Below are positions 36,903 through 49,300 of a DNA stretch of 64,000 nt, one piece after another; position 1 is the first letter of the stretch, and each line of letters opens with the position of its first letter. A model generated the notes under the pieces. The model worked only from the letters and a program-made list of their open reading frames with translations. It had not been told where the DNA came from and made no database searches. This stretch comes from Xestospongia bergquistia (lineage: Eukaryota; Porifera; Demospongiae; Haplosclerida; Petrosiidae): positions 3,224,001 through 3,288,000 of the forward strand of contig OZ014416.1 of the NCBI GenBank assembly GCA_963965975.1, in the 5' to 3' direction. Both the position numbers and the translations under genes were made by a program.

Positions 36903-39900
36903 TCACCAATATTTATTGTCAGTGTCTATGTATGTTATATCATCCAGACTGTTATATTTGCCCGTACGACTGTAAATACGTTTGTCATGTGGTAAAAGAT
37001 TTCTTTTGGTATATTGTTCTGTATAATCAAAGGTAGCAATGTAGCCTTCACTATTTTGAGTATCCCAAGTGGTGTCTTTGTCCTCTGATCTAAGTTTATA
37101 ATCTAAGCTACCATCACTTGCAATTATTGTATGATAATTATAAGAAGATAGGTGTAGTGAGTGAAGGTCTATTATTGACTGTTCCATTGGTTGCTCATAT
37201 TGTGCTGATAATGATGGGAGTGGTAATGAATATCGTCTAAATGGAACCAACAAATTAGTTTTGTCATCTCCAATGCTCTTAAGACTGAAGTCTTGTTCAT
37301 GTTGATCAGGTGATATTGTTGATACTTTAGATAGTGAATGACGTCTAAATGGAAATGATGCTGATGATATTGTTATATTATCTAAATTGTGTGCACGAAG
37401 TAGTCCTATGCTAATATTTTCTAAGTCTGAACTGATGGAGTGTTTACTCTTGTCTGTAGAGGTTAGATCAGCTTCCTCATACTCAATATATGATGATTCA
37501 TCAACAGTTTGATCTGTACTACTCTGATGACTAAATGCTTTTTTTGGCCTAGCTACACTGTTTACAGGTGATATTACAACTGGACTTGAATAACTCTGTT
37601 GATTGCTTGTACACACAACATCTGGGGCATGTTCAATTGTCATTACAGTGTTTTTATTGTGAGATAGCTCTTCTTGATCAGAGTAATATAATGGTGAATA
37701 TAGAGTTATAATAGACAGTGAACTTTCAAATGCTTCTGCTTTCATCTGTGAGAATGAAAAAAATGATAGGTTAGAAGATGTACAGGACCACAGGTAACAA
37801 TATACAGCTTGTGGAGACTGTGATACCTCATTAAAAATTATCATTCCAGACCACAAGTAAGGTTCATTAAAAAGTATCTGAAGACCATTCATTTTATGCA
37901 GGCTCAGACAAGTAGGGTTTGATTGCAATACTATATAGAATGGTGATGGTTGTGGAATTTCTTTGGGGATAAAATTGTTTACTATTACACATAGAAGTCA
38001 ACTTGGTAATTTAATGGAACGGATGACTATAGGCAATAGTCAGTCTTCCTTTGAAGAATAACTATTAAGACATTCAAGTACTCTTTTACTGTCCCTTAAC
38101 TATTTGCTCTGCATTGTTTTATATTTTCACTGGTGTTAATAATGTAGCCCGAGTTGTACTCTCAATCTATTATGTACAATGATATCAAAATATGGTGCCA
38201 CTCTAACTACACTGTTTACATGGTATAGTTTTTCTACATCTGTTCATCTTGAAAAAATAAACAATACTTTCAACATAGTTTTTTGAATATCCAACCTCTC
38301 ACATTTTACTATGAAATCACTATTAGCCAACAGTATAAATTCAGTACATATCTCTAAACCCAACAATACAGTCAGGGCTATGTGATAATAACAATATTCT
38401 AAATAAATTGCATTATACAGATGTTCAAGAGAGTTATGATCTGGTAAAAGCAGCCTTAAGTTAACATTTCAGATATTTTGTAATTGAATAACTTAAAAAG
38501 CAATTTATTGCGGGAGGCAACACAGTCTATTCTCGTCATAAATTATTACATGCAAGTAATTTGGCTCCTTTGACATCTTAAATTTAACGATGAAATTATC
38601 TTGGTAGCATAATGATATAAGAATAACTATGCCATATTTACAGTAATACTGCTGTATTATGTTTATTAATATTGTTATGGTTACCTTATCAACATTAAGA
38701 GCTATTGAATAATGAGTAAAGGAACTTGTTAGAATATAGTCTTCTTTATACCTACATGAACAAATATATATGGTATACTCATGAGGGTAGTAAACTGTAT
38801 CTATCCATCAATGCAGCACTTGACATGTTTATCTAACAGTCCAGGCATCCATCTGTCTATCCACTCATTCATATCTTACTTCTTTTTTCTTTTAAAGACA
38901 ACTTGATACACTGCAATTGCTCCAAAACACATAACAATAGTGAAAATAAAGGCCACAAGTATGCTGATAATGAAAGTAGCATTGCTAAAGATTAAAGAGT
39001 TTCCTACAAAAAGCAAAGCTATAATTATTATAATCAATAATGAACTATTGTTGTTGTAAACAAACTGGAGTTTGACTATTATAATTTGACAACTGAAGAG
39101 GTATGCAGATGGTTATATATAGTTTCTTTTGTTACAGAAATTCAGCTAATCACACCAAATTTGAAGTGTTTGCAGAGCAAATAAGAATGTTTCTTGATAG
39201 CTATATGAGACTTTGTGAGTCAGTGGTTATTTCATGTGGGATAATTTAATTCAGTGCTCTTTAAAGTCGAAAATAAACATTAAATAAATGATGCAAAAGG
39301 CCATGTATACATAACATATAATGTAGAATAATCTTAAGGCCGCCTGGCACACTGTGTGTGTTTTAGGGAGGAAAATATGACATTTGCAAAGTATTATTGA
39401 AGTGGGTTGTAAACTTGACTATACATGTGGGTTGTAAACTTCACTATGCATGTGGGTTGTAAACTTCACTATACATGTGGGTTGTAAACTTGTGATTAAT
39501 TGTGAACTTGTAAACAATGCTAATTCTTATTGTTAACAAAAACACATTAATATTGCTTCCTTATTTATGGAAGGTGGTCCCATTTCAGTATTAGTAAGAG
39601 GTTATTATACAATAATAGTATTGCATACCAATAATAATCTGTCTTTATGAAACCATTTATATCAGAGCCAAAAATTGCACAATTTTTCTCGTTTTGACGT
39701 TGTCAATCAAACATGTCTATAAGTGGCTAGAGAGTTCAAAGTATAATGACAACAGTTACTACTGGTAGGGTTTTTTTATTTTGGCCTTTCAACTATATAA
39801 GCAGTTTTAAATTATATTTGTAGCATAGCATATATGTTGACCACTAGAGATTTGCTTACCATTGTTATTAGGACTTGGAGTGAACACATTCATTGATGTC

Positions 39901-41541
39901 ATATCTTTTAGACTTGTAGATGATGTCATAGACAATGATGATAACCCTACAAAATGTAATTTATATTATCACACTACATAAGCAGTTTTAAATTATGAAT
40001 TAGTAATTATAAACAGTTTCAAAGAGCATATACATGTTGATTAGCTTACTATTACTACTAGTACGAAGTGCTACTTGGGAGGATGTTATTAGTGATGTCT
40101 GTTCTTTTAGACTTGTAGATGATGTCATAGATAATGATGATAACCCTAGAAAATATAATATGTATTATCATAATACATAAGCAGTTTCAAATTATGTGTT
40201 TATAAATTGCAAACAGTTCCAAAGATTGGCAAAGAGCGTATGCAATTGATTGGCTTACCAATACTACCAGTATGAAGTGGTATCTGAGAAGATATTATTA
40301 TTGATGTCTGTTCTTTTAGACTTGTAAATGATATCATAGATAATGATAGTAACCCTACATAATGTATTTAATATTATCACATTACATAAGCAGTTTTAAA
40401 TTTTGTGTTTATAATTACAAACAGTTCTAAATAGCATATGCTTGTTTAACTTACCATTATTACTAGTATGAAGTGGTACTTGGGAGGATATTACTATTGA
40501 TGTCTGTTCTTTTAGACTTATAGATGATGACTCTAGATAGAGAAACATGAATTTTTGACATATTTTGCATGAGTTGGCAAATAATTTTTCATAAAGACTA
40601 AACACAACGAATTCAATTCTGTTTATAATTAAGATTCATTTATTCAATACTAATACATCTTGTATAATTGGGTTAATTTATGTTATTGTAGATACAAATT
40701 ATGATTGGGCTCATGTTATAAGATTACCACAACATAGCCACCTACTTGTTACTTTTGTTACTTTATAATAACTTTGTACATATAATCTCATTTATTTGTA
40801 CATTGAGTACCTTTAAGTATAAATATTGAATTTGTTGAATGAAGTTCTGTCACTGAAGTAATATATCGTAATGTGCTTGTTATTGTTTGATAAGGGTTTG
40901 TAGATAAATAAGAGATCTGAGTATTGGAAGAGGGTCCAGTAATGCCTGATTGTGGTACCATGAAGGAGGAAAGAAAATGCAATGTTGAAAAATCATTTGT
41001 AATAGTGCAGTTATATAGATACTTGTATAATTAATGTGTATATATAACTCAAAACTGTGCAATGGAGTAAAGTCAAACTTACTATATCTATCACATCTGA
41101 TGTCATTTGTTGCCAAATAATATTTATTAAAACCATCTTGAATACACCCACGTATGAGACAGAAGGTGCCATGAGGAATTGTAAAGTTATACACTTTATC
41201 ATTTAGATTTTGTAAATTGTTTGAAGCCAGAATACAGCTCTTCTTCTAAAATAAAAAGTGAAATGTAAGTAGTTAAACTATAACTACTTATATATGTACT
41301 GCTGAAATCTAGATCTGACCTCATCTTGAGTGGTGATATTTTTACATACATACTCCACCTGGAGAAGTTCAGTGGAACCTTTATTTAACTGGTTCACCTT
41401 TATTGTAGGATAATTCATATTACAGTTAACAATCAGCTCTGCATCTCTTGATACATCTTTGAATTCAGTTACAAATGAGAGAAAGAAAATAAAATCTCAT
41501 GTCAAATTGATTATAGACATGTTTTCATACATAATTATAAT

Positions 41542-41572
<31 letters not shown>

Positions 41573-41747
41573 ATATACCATATGTATGTATGGACATGTC
41601 CCGCATGTTGTGTTGCTCACCTGAGTTTGAAATTTCCTGCATACACGTTCGTTCTTTAAGACAACTTTGCACAAGCTTGAAGTAGGTCAGTTGCCAGTAT
41701 AAGAGGATGCAGACAAAAAGTTGAATACGCCACATGGCAGTTGTCAC
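36903..41747 (-). CDS. Receptor B: predicted type I single-pass membrane protein, 11 exons
   Basis: This is a paralogue of receptor A with no named family. Exons: 41621-41747, 41320-41456, 41083-41245, 40811-40945, 40455-40532, 40259-40354, 40050-40145, 39860-39946, 38880-39003, 38685-38751 and 36903-37745. Every phase matches its counterpart in A, giving 650 aa. Exon 1 encodes the signal peptide (MTTAMWRIQLFVCILLYW), and exons 2-3 the Cys-containing ectodomain (GTFCLIRGCIQDG, TNDIRCD). A Thr/Ser stalk is followed by four homologous stalk exons built around SLKEQTS or SLKDMTS. The membrane helix is ATFIISILVAFIFTIVMCF. The 280-residue tail has TLYSPLYYSD, DESSYIEYEE, two basophilic kinase-type RRxS sites (FRRHSLS, FRRYSLP) and several C-terminal tyrosines (EGYIATFDYTEQY, DITYIDTDNKY). 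Signalling through the tail is inferred. The start lies about 100 bp from the METTL14 pseudogene. Confidence 0.75.
39402..39492. repeat. 25-bp tandem repeat, about 3.6 copies
   Basis: The unit gtgggttgtaaacttcacta plus tacat repeats in near-identical copies within an intron of receptor B. Copies differ by one or two bases. Confidence 0.85.
39840..40540 (-). repeat. Tandem duplication of a stalk exon with its intron, four copies
   Basis: Four exons (40455-40532, 40259-40354, 40050-40145, 39860-39946) and their short introns repeat with periods of about 178, 209 and 199 bp. Each exon is phase 1 at both ends, so copies can be gained or lost without shifting the frame. The introns also match (shared taagcagttttaaattat). 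Receptor A has one equivalent exon, at 29778-29849. Confidence 0.85.
41535..41580. repeat. AT dinucleotide microsatellite
   Basis: A run of AT repeats, extended by imperfect AT-rich sequence, lies in intron 1 of receptor B. Confidence 0.85.
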
Positions 41748-41860
41748 ACTCGATCGACATTGAACAGTCCAACTAATCCGACTAATCTATATCATTTATA
41801 TAGTAGCACTCTTGGGACAAACATTTTGTGGGTGTGGTAAAGCAAGATCAAAATGGCTGC
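41748..41860. promoter_or_regulatory. Divergent region between receptor B and the METTL14 pseudogene
   Basis: About 100 bp separate the receptor B ATG (minus) from the 5' end of the METTL14 copy (plus). The plus-strand side, tgtggtaaagcaagatcaaa then atggc, resembles the sequence just upstream of intact METTL14 (tgtggtataataagtaaa then atggc). The duplication therefore included METTL14 5' flank. Bidirectional promoter function is possible but inferred. Confidence 0.45.
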
Positions 41861-44800
41861 ACGACTAGTAGGCTACATTTACTGCTCACAGTTGTCGAGA
41901 GAAAAAATGACTTAATTATTGTACTCTTCTTCTAAAAGAGGCAAAGAAGAGCAGCAGCTGTGACAATGAATGTATAAAAGTGTTCGTCACGTAAAAACTG
42001 TTGAGAAGTGATACAACTTGGTGAAGTTACCTTATTATTGATAGATATTTTAACCAAAGATGTATGCTACATAAAAATGTAAGTTGATAAACAGATTTTC
42101 TTAGTTTAAAATTATAGGTCTACCTCTACAAATTGTGTGGATAAATAGGCATGCAGTTTGGAATTAAATTTGTATACTAACGTTGTTTTTAGACCGAAAT
42201 TACTTGTTTGTATAAGCTATAAAAATTAGGAGCATCCATTCAGTACAATGTTTACCACACCTATATATACGTCACTATATTTAGGCCACATGTATGCCAT
42301 GGATAATATTGAAATTCTGTATGTTAGTAATATGTCACACCTCCACAGTTAACAATGCAAATTAATTGCCAGCAAATTGAAGTAAAATATTGATATTTTA
42401 TGACAAAATTATAAATTCAAGTTAGTAAGATGCAAGAGACAACAGACTATGCATTACAACTGTTGATAAGTAAAAGAATACTTTCTCTCACAAAAGCAAA
42501 TAAAATAGTATTGTGTCTTGTTACTGTATGGTCTATGATCTGGTTGATATGTTAGCAATAGGTAGAACTACTATTATAATTATGCTAAACAGAAGTGGTG
42601 GTAATAACTTTATGACTTTGATCATTGATTACTTGTGTCACTGATTGTTAAAGGTGCTATAAACTATGATTGTTTTGTATATAACATTAAGGCATTTGGC
42701 AGACAATATTAAAAGTATTCATGTGTATAATAACTTACATTTCATGTCACTCATGTTATTTTCTCTTGTACTAAGAAATCATTCTTTGCATGAAATTATG
42801 GTTCTGTAGTGGTTGGGATATCTGTGGTAGCAGTGGCATTAGTTACATAATAGAAGTGAAATAGAAGAAATTGATTGTTATACTGGTTAGCCTGTATACT
42901 ACAGAAATATTACACTAAATTTTTGACATTACACTATATTTTGATAGTAGGTAGTAATGGGACGATACTGCAATAAGATTGAATGGTTGTAATACCTGAC
43001 AAGTCAATAACTGTATTGCATTGACTAAAAGATATTAATATCATAGCAGCAATGTAATTGTATTATTATGCATTTACATTAACATTTATAAAATGACTAA
43101 ATGGTGTGATTTGAGTGGACTCTCTATCCTACCATGCTGAATTATAGGTAGATGATAAGAAAAGAACTAAGACAGCAAAGATCATGTCTTAAACTAATAA
43201 TTTTCTTTTGGCTATTTTTGTTTTTCCTGTCATAGTAGTTTGTAGTCAACTAATATAATGTAAGTCTTATGTAATAATCATTTGCTTTAATGTCTGTGTT
43301 AGGTATTGCCCTAATACTAGCTGTAGGGAAAGTACAAGTTTATTGCACAAGAATGTAGTTCTCATCCTCCTCAAAGAGCAATAAGGACAATATTATGGTT
43401 TCTTTACACCATTGTATAGTGTATTAAAAGTATGAAGTATGTTCAGGTTGAGTTTAGGCTGGTTCTAATTTAATTAATAAAAAGGGAGGTACCAATAGCT
43501 AACCTGGTGTATGGGATACAAGATGTGGGATGTGGGAATGGATGTATAGTAGTACTTTCCTTATGTCCTCCTAATCCATGTACATTTATAATACTTCAAA
43601 GAGTACAGGAGATGTAGGAATAGATGTATAATAGTACTTTCTTGTGCTCAATATGCATGTACATTACTTTAAAGAGTAACATTGTCTCCTTCCTAGCACA
43701 CATCCTCAATTGTTATATGAGCATTGGTAAGACTTGTTAGAAATTGTTACTAAAGTGATGCTAAGTTGTTGACAAATAGATACATATAAGAATCAGTTTA
43801 AGTTTCACATTGAAATCACCTTGTTGTATCTAAATAAATACAGCTTCATATTATATTAAACCAGGATACAGTAAGTATATTCTATACCAGATTCACCTTA
43901 GTCTATATATGTACATGTACATGTACTGTACATGTGTACATGTATGTACATATACAGCTCATGTACTCGATTGATGATTTTTGCAAAATTTAAGAGACCT
44001 TGTATTTATCATCTTTTTTATTATACATTAAATTTAGTTATTATGGGAGAGTTTTTTCTTATGGATAGACTCTCCAATGTCACAGTGTCTTGGATTGTAC
44101 ATTGCTATGTGGCTGTTTGTGTGGTAATTTTTGACTGGCCACTTCTGAGTGTGTCACATTGTCATTTGGTGATGCACTTTTGTGATTCCAGGTCATAACA
44201 GGAAACAGTGACACAAATGAAGGATCAATGCACTTTCTAAGACAGCTATTTGTAATGAACAACTAGACCTCAAATAAGAAGTAGACTTGAAAAGCTTTGA
44301 GGGTCAACTAGTGATCTAAAGATTTTGGACAGATAGTCAAAACTTAGTTTTTATTATAATATAAGAAGCCATCAATGTCATTTTGAACGGATATCATGTG
44401 AAGTATGATGTATTTGCATTTTTGAGTAACTATGAATTTATCTGGTCTTAGCGACTGTATCTAACTTCACAACTGATAGTTACTATGATCTTTTCTTAAC
44501 TGGGATAACACGAAACACAAACAAAGTAGTATAGAATACATTGTTGTTGTTACCATATAGTAGTTTGCAGAAAAAGCTGCAATTTCAGAACATTGTCTTA
44601 GGAATGATTGAAATGTTTATAACAAAATATGTTATATGTGTATATGTCTCTTGATAGTGTGCTCTTATTTAGGGATGATACTATTGCTATCCTTGATGTC
44701 TTGTTTACTAGAGCCACCCACTATATTTTGTTCATTGTTCTGTTGCTTGTCATGAGGTCTTTAAATTCTTTTAAACACATACATGTCATGTATTACATTT

Positions 44801-46721
44801 GTATTTTCCACTTTTATCATATTTATCAATTTTTGCTTGGAACTACTGAACACAGTAAAACTAAGATCATAAAAGTTGTTCTTTCAATAGTACTGTTTTT
44901 GCTTTTAAAGACTTGAACTTTGTTAATTTGAATTCTAACTTTTGCAATTAGTATAAATTGTCTATTCTTTGTCTTTTGTTTTTGTCTCTATTACAATGAG
45001 ATCTGATTGTGTTTTTAACACTATTAATTGTTTTATGAGCTCTAAATGCATGCTGAACTGGCTTAGAAGTCCAACTGTATGGCCTTTATTGGTATTGTCA
45101 CTTCTTATAATACAAGTTACATCAAAATTACATCAAGAATTCATTTCCTTAAGTGACATCATATTGTGGTCAATGGTAGAGAATTTATCAATTCCTGTTA
45201 TTGTAAACAGCTATGTAGGTATATATTGTTCTGTGTGCTTTGATATTAGATACTATGTATCTGGGAAAGCACATTACCATAGTAACTGAGTGTTCTACTA
45301 CAAGTACATAAACATTCATTCATACATCCTTTGATTATATCTCATTATCAAAGTATCTAAGAATTTATGGACTATTGTAGTGTGGGAATGGTAACTAGAG
45401 TATATCATGTTTTAGAGTTTAGTGTATGAATTATTATGAAGGCCTTCAATCTCTTAGGAGACAGTAGAAAGAAACAAGACAGTATACATGTACATGTGTA
45501 TGTATTACCTCATCTGATTACCCTTACTGATCATGTGTACTGTTTATTATATGTACTCATACATCTGCATATACACATATCTCTGCTGACTTTGTTATTA
45601 TTTCATAGAATTCTTGTACATTGGAGTCTGATTTTTATGTTCATTTCTATTGTTATTATTGAACTAGATGTTTGTAGTTGTACTATAATTTGTATAAAGT
45701 CACTTTATTAATAATGTACATGTAGTGTTAGTGACAATAGACAAATAAATTTATTTATTTAAACAAAACTACTCAACCTGATCTTGTTATCATTATCACA
45801 TAATGTACACTCTGATCTCTGTTGTGATCAACCCTTTGTAGTATTCGATGTTGAAATAAACAGTTCAATCTTTTAGAAATAATTTACAAGACATACACAC
45901 AGTTTATTATTGACATAGTATGACTAAAATGTATTTTCTAATTCCGTTACTCAACCTCATCATTAGTGGTTGAGATCATTGGGGACAAATGTCTTGTATC
46001 TTTCGTATACATACCTGTATAACTAGGTAATGTGTATAGTTTATGCATGCTAACTTGTAGACCGTGACATTGGAAGCAATTTTTTATTTTTTAAAAACTA
46101 TTCAGATCTTAAACTTTATACATTTAATGTCAAATGTAAAACAACAAATCTATCAATACTTTCTACTTTATTGATTCCTTAAAATATTACTATAAATTAC
46201 AATAAGAAAACTTGTCATTAGATGTAACATCTATATGTAAGCATATACATGCACATACACAGTAAATGCCAATAAATTTATTATACACATGAACATACAC
46301 AGTGCAGTACTTTAGCTGTAGTTCCTTATAATAAAGACACTATATAAGTACTTACTATTAAATGCAGGTACTGTACTGTGCTTTAATGTTACTGTACTTT
46401 TCTGTACTATATTTGTGATATTATGGTAGAGAATATATAAATACCTTTATTTTTTGTTCAAATATAATATTTATGAGTCTGTTAGTATTCGTTGTTTCTA
46501 TGACTAACTATATATTATATAATTGTAAATTAACAACTTGTTCAATTCTGGCCAATTTGCTAAAGTTAACCCTACATCACCGCCATTATTGCATTATAGT
46601 ATATCAGATCAGTGAATGTAGTAAATTATGAGTACATCTGTTACTCTTGGCACTACATTTATGAATTTTCCTTTTACTATTGTAGTTCATAAAATTCTCA
46701 TTAATTACCTTGTTATGCATT

Positions 46722-46729
46722 ATATATAC

Positions 46730-46770
<41 letters not shown>
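46722..46770. repeat. AT/TG dinucleotide microsatellite
   Basis: A short AT-rich run leads into about 14 TG units. It lies in the non-coding interior of the METTL14 pseudogene. Confidence 0.9.
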
Positions 46771-47542
46771 ACAATCTGTCTTTCTCTTTTCGTATATTTG
46801 TGCAAACTGATCCTTCAAGTTTTAACCTTATTATGAAGGAAATAACTCTTCATATAGTAGAGTCTCTGTCAGCAATTTAAGAGTCCAATTCATATAACCA
46901 ATGTTTACTGTTATGTGCCATAAAGCGTATTTACAGTGCTTGTAGTAAACTTTCCAATGAAATTCCTTGATTTAAGGTTTACTCTAATATGTACAAGCAA
47001 ACACTTGGTGGCTGATAATACATTCCTCTTAGTCGTTACAAATGTATGTGTGTGTTTCCTGAACAATCAGTACCTACAGTTTCTACTGGAATATCAACAT
47101 AAGACAAGTTGTTGAATGTGACGCTTGCTTGAGCAAGTATGAGTTTATTTGGTCTTAGGGACTGTACCTAATCTCACAAGAATTACTTACATTCACCTAA
47201 TGATGACTGTTCTACACATGTATAATTGTATATATGATGACAGTTACATACAAGTGCATGTACAATTTTACTTAATAGATTAGCATAGAATGCAAGCAAG
47301 GTATATTCTGTCCAATTTGAGTTTGATTGTGGCTTCATGGAATTTCAATGATAAAATATCTTAGCCTATGTTGGGTGTATCCTTGTAGCTTACTCTTTTT
47401 TATTGAAGCATTTCTTTATTCTTAGTTGTTGTCTCCTTGTTAGTCTTTCTTGCTTTGTTATAAAAGACATTTCTATTGTTTCTAGACATTTTTGCTACAG
47501 CTAGTGAGTCTTTGTGTATGCTTATAATATTATGCAAATTAG

Positions 47543-47566
47543 ATGTCATGTCATGTCATGTCATGG
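47543..47566. repeat. ATGTC pentanucleotide repeat
   Basis: Four and a half copies of ATGTC lie in tandem, in non-coding sequence. Confidence 0.85.
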
Positions 47567-48374
47567 TGGAATGTGATAAATGCCATTATGGGATTTTTAG
47601 TTTGCTACTTTCCTGAACAGATAGTGCTCTATTATGAATATAGTTTATGCAAAATGTATCGAATGGTATAGACCACTTCTCTCTAGAATAATCCTAGCCT
47701 GAGATATAACACTGAGTCAAGGATCAAGGTCAAAATGAACAAAGTGTAGAAAGTAATACAGTGTGGTTATTGCCATATAATAAAACCCATGCAAAGCTAC
47801 AACTTTAAACTATGCCTTAGCAATGCATACAGTAAAAGACATTATCATTATGTAGGGTTGATACCATTGCTATTCTAGTTATCTTATTGTTGAGTAATCC
47901 CTACATGTTTCTTGTTTTTTGCTATGTTCCCACTCAAATTGTTTTAATACATATGTGTATATGCACATGTATTATGCTCATATATTCCACTTTTATATTT
48001 TATTCTGTCTGGCATGGGAAGCATGCCAGGCATTGTTTTGGACCATCTGGTATTAGTGTCTAAATGTACATGTTTTGGCTCTATATATAATGTTCAATGA
48101 CCTCACTTTGAAGTCAATGATAACATTATATCCTATAGTAAGGAAATTGACAATTTGTCCAATTCTGGTCAATTTTTCCTGACACCAACCACACTTGAAT
48201 TTGTTTGTTAACTCTGATCATCAAATTTTTAACTCACTATGCAGTATTGTGTCAAGAATGTAGTAACTGGAAATATTGTTTTGACAAATTATAGTGTACA
48301 TATTAATCTTGTCACTACTCTGAGGGTTGTCCAGCATTTCCATTGACTGTCTGAAGGGAATTTTAAACTCCCTT

Positions 48375-49300
48375 TGTCTTTAAAGAACTAATGGACAGTA
48401 CTAAGGGACAAATGGACAATAAAGGGTGTCCTATGGACGTCTTTAACACTGCCTTTAGTCCTGCTTGTCCATCTCATCCCTTTGTCACTAAGGGACTAAT
48501 AGACAGTAAAGATTGTCCTATGGATTCCTTTAACATTGCCCTTAGTCCTGCTTGTCCATCCCTACCTTTGTCTTTAAGGGACCAATGGGCGGTAAAGGGT
48601 GTCCTATGGACTTCTTTAACACTGCCTTTAGTCCTGCTTGTCCATCTCATCCCTTTGTCACTGAGGGACTAATAGACAGTAAAGATTGTCCTATGGATTC
48701 CTTTAACATTGCCCTTAGTCCTGTCCCTACCTTTGTCTTTAAGGGACCAATGGGCAGTAAAGGGTGTCCTATGGACTTCTTTAACACTGCCATTAGTCCT
48801 GCTTGTCCATCCCATCCCTTTGTCGCTGAGGGACTAATGGACAGTAAAGAGTGTCTTGTGGACTCCTTTCACACTGCTACAAGTCCTGCTTGTCCATCCC
48901 TTCCCTTTGTCTTTAAAGGACTAATGGACAGTAAAGGATGTCCTATGGACTTCTTTAACACTGCCATTAGTCCTGCTTGTCAATCCCACCCTTTGTGACT
49001 AAGGGACTAATGGACAGTAAAGGATGTCCTATGGACTTCTTTAACATTGCCTTTAGTCCTGCTTGTCCATCCCTTTCCTTTTTCCCTAAGGAACTAATGG
49101 ACATTAAAGAGTGTCTTATGGACTCCTTTCACACTCCCATAAGTCCTGCTTGTCCATCCCATCCCTTTGTGACTAAGGGACTAATGGCCAGTAAAGGGTG
49201 TCCAATAGACTCCTTTAACATTTTCTTCAGTCCTGCTTGTCTATTCCATCGCTTTGTTCCTAAGGGACTAATGAACAGTAAAGGATGTCTCTTCCAGTGG
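48375..49300. repeat. 87-bp minisatellite, about 11 copies, open in several frames
   Basis: The anchor gtcctatgga recurs with spacings 87, 86, 87, 78, 87, 87, 86, 87, 87 and 86 bases. Unit landmarks are agggactaatggacagtaaa, a gtcctatggacttctttaac block and agtcctgcttgtccatccc. The plus strand encodes a 29-residue repeat containing CPMDFFN and SPACPSHP. Because 86-bp units shift the frame, the repeat peptide continues only by jumping between frames, giving three overlapping open frames (48391-48672, 48552-48998, 48977-49516). That pattern argues for a minisatellite rather than a conserved protein, although most copies are stop-free. Confidence 0.85.

Larger units (their letters stand above)
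42900..48370. other. Repeat-rich interior of the METTL14 pseudogene
   Basis: No gene is supported here. Several open frames (44629-44916, 44969-45289, 45436-45711) encode hydrophobic AT-driven sequence and lack motifs or good splice partners. Two segments, about 44400-44850 and 47130-48000, look like diverged copies of each other, sharing blocks such as tttggtcttagggactgta and gatgataccattgctattct. Confidence 0.4.

Noticed and set aside
41915-42010. METTL14 exon 1 copy as a functional start of a second METTL14 gene
   Set aside because: Stops and indels break it, and downstream exons are missing or frameshifted.
43905-43960. Dense tacatgtacatg palindromes as a regulatory site
   Set aside because: The same motif is scattered through introns and intergenic DNA across the window, so it is a background repeat.
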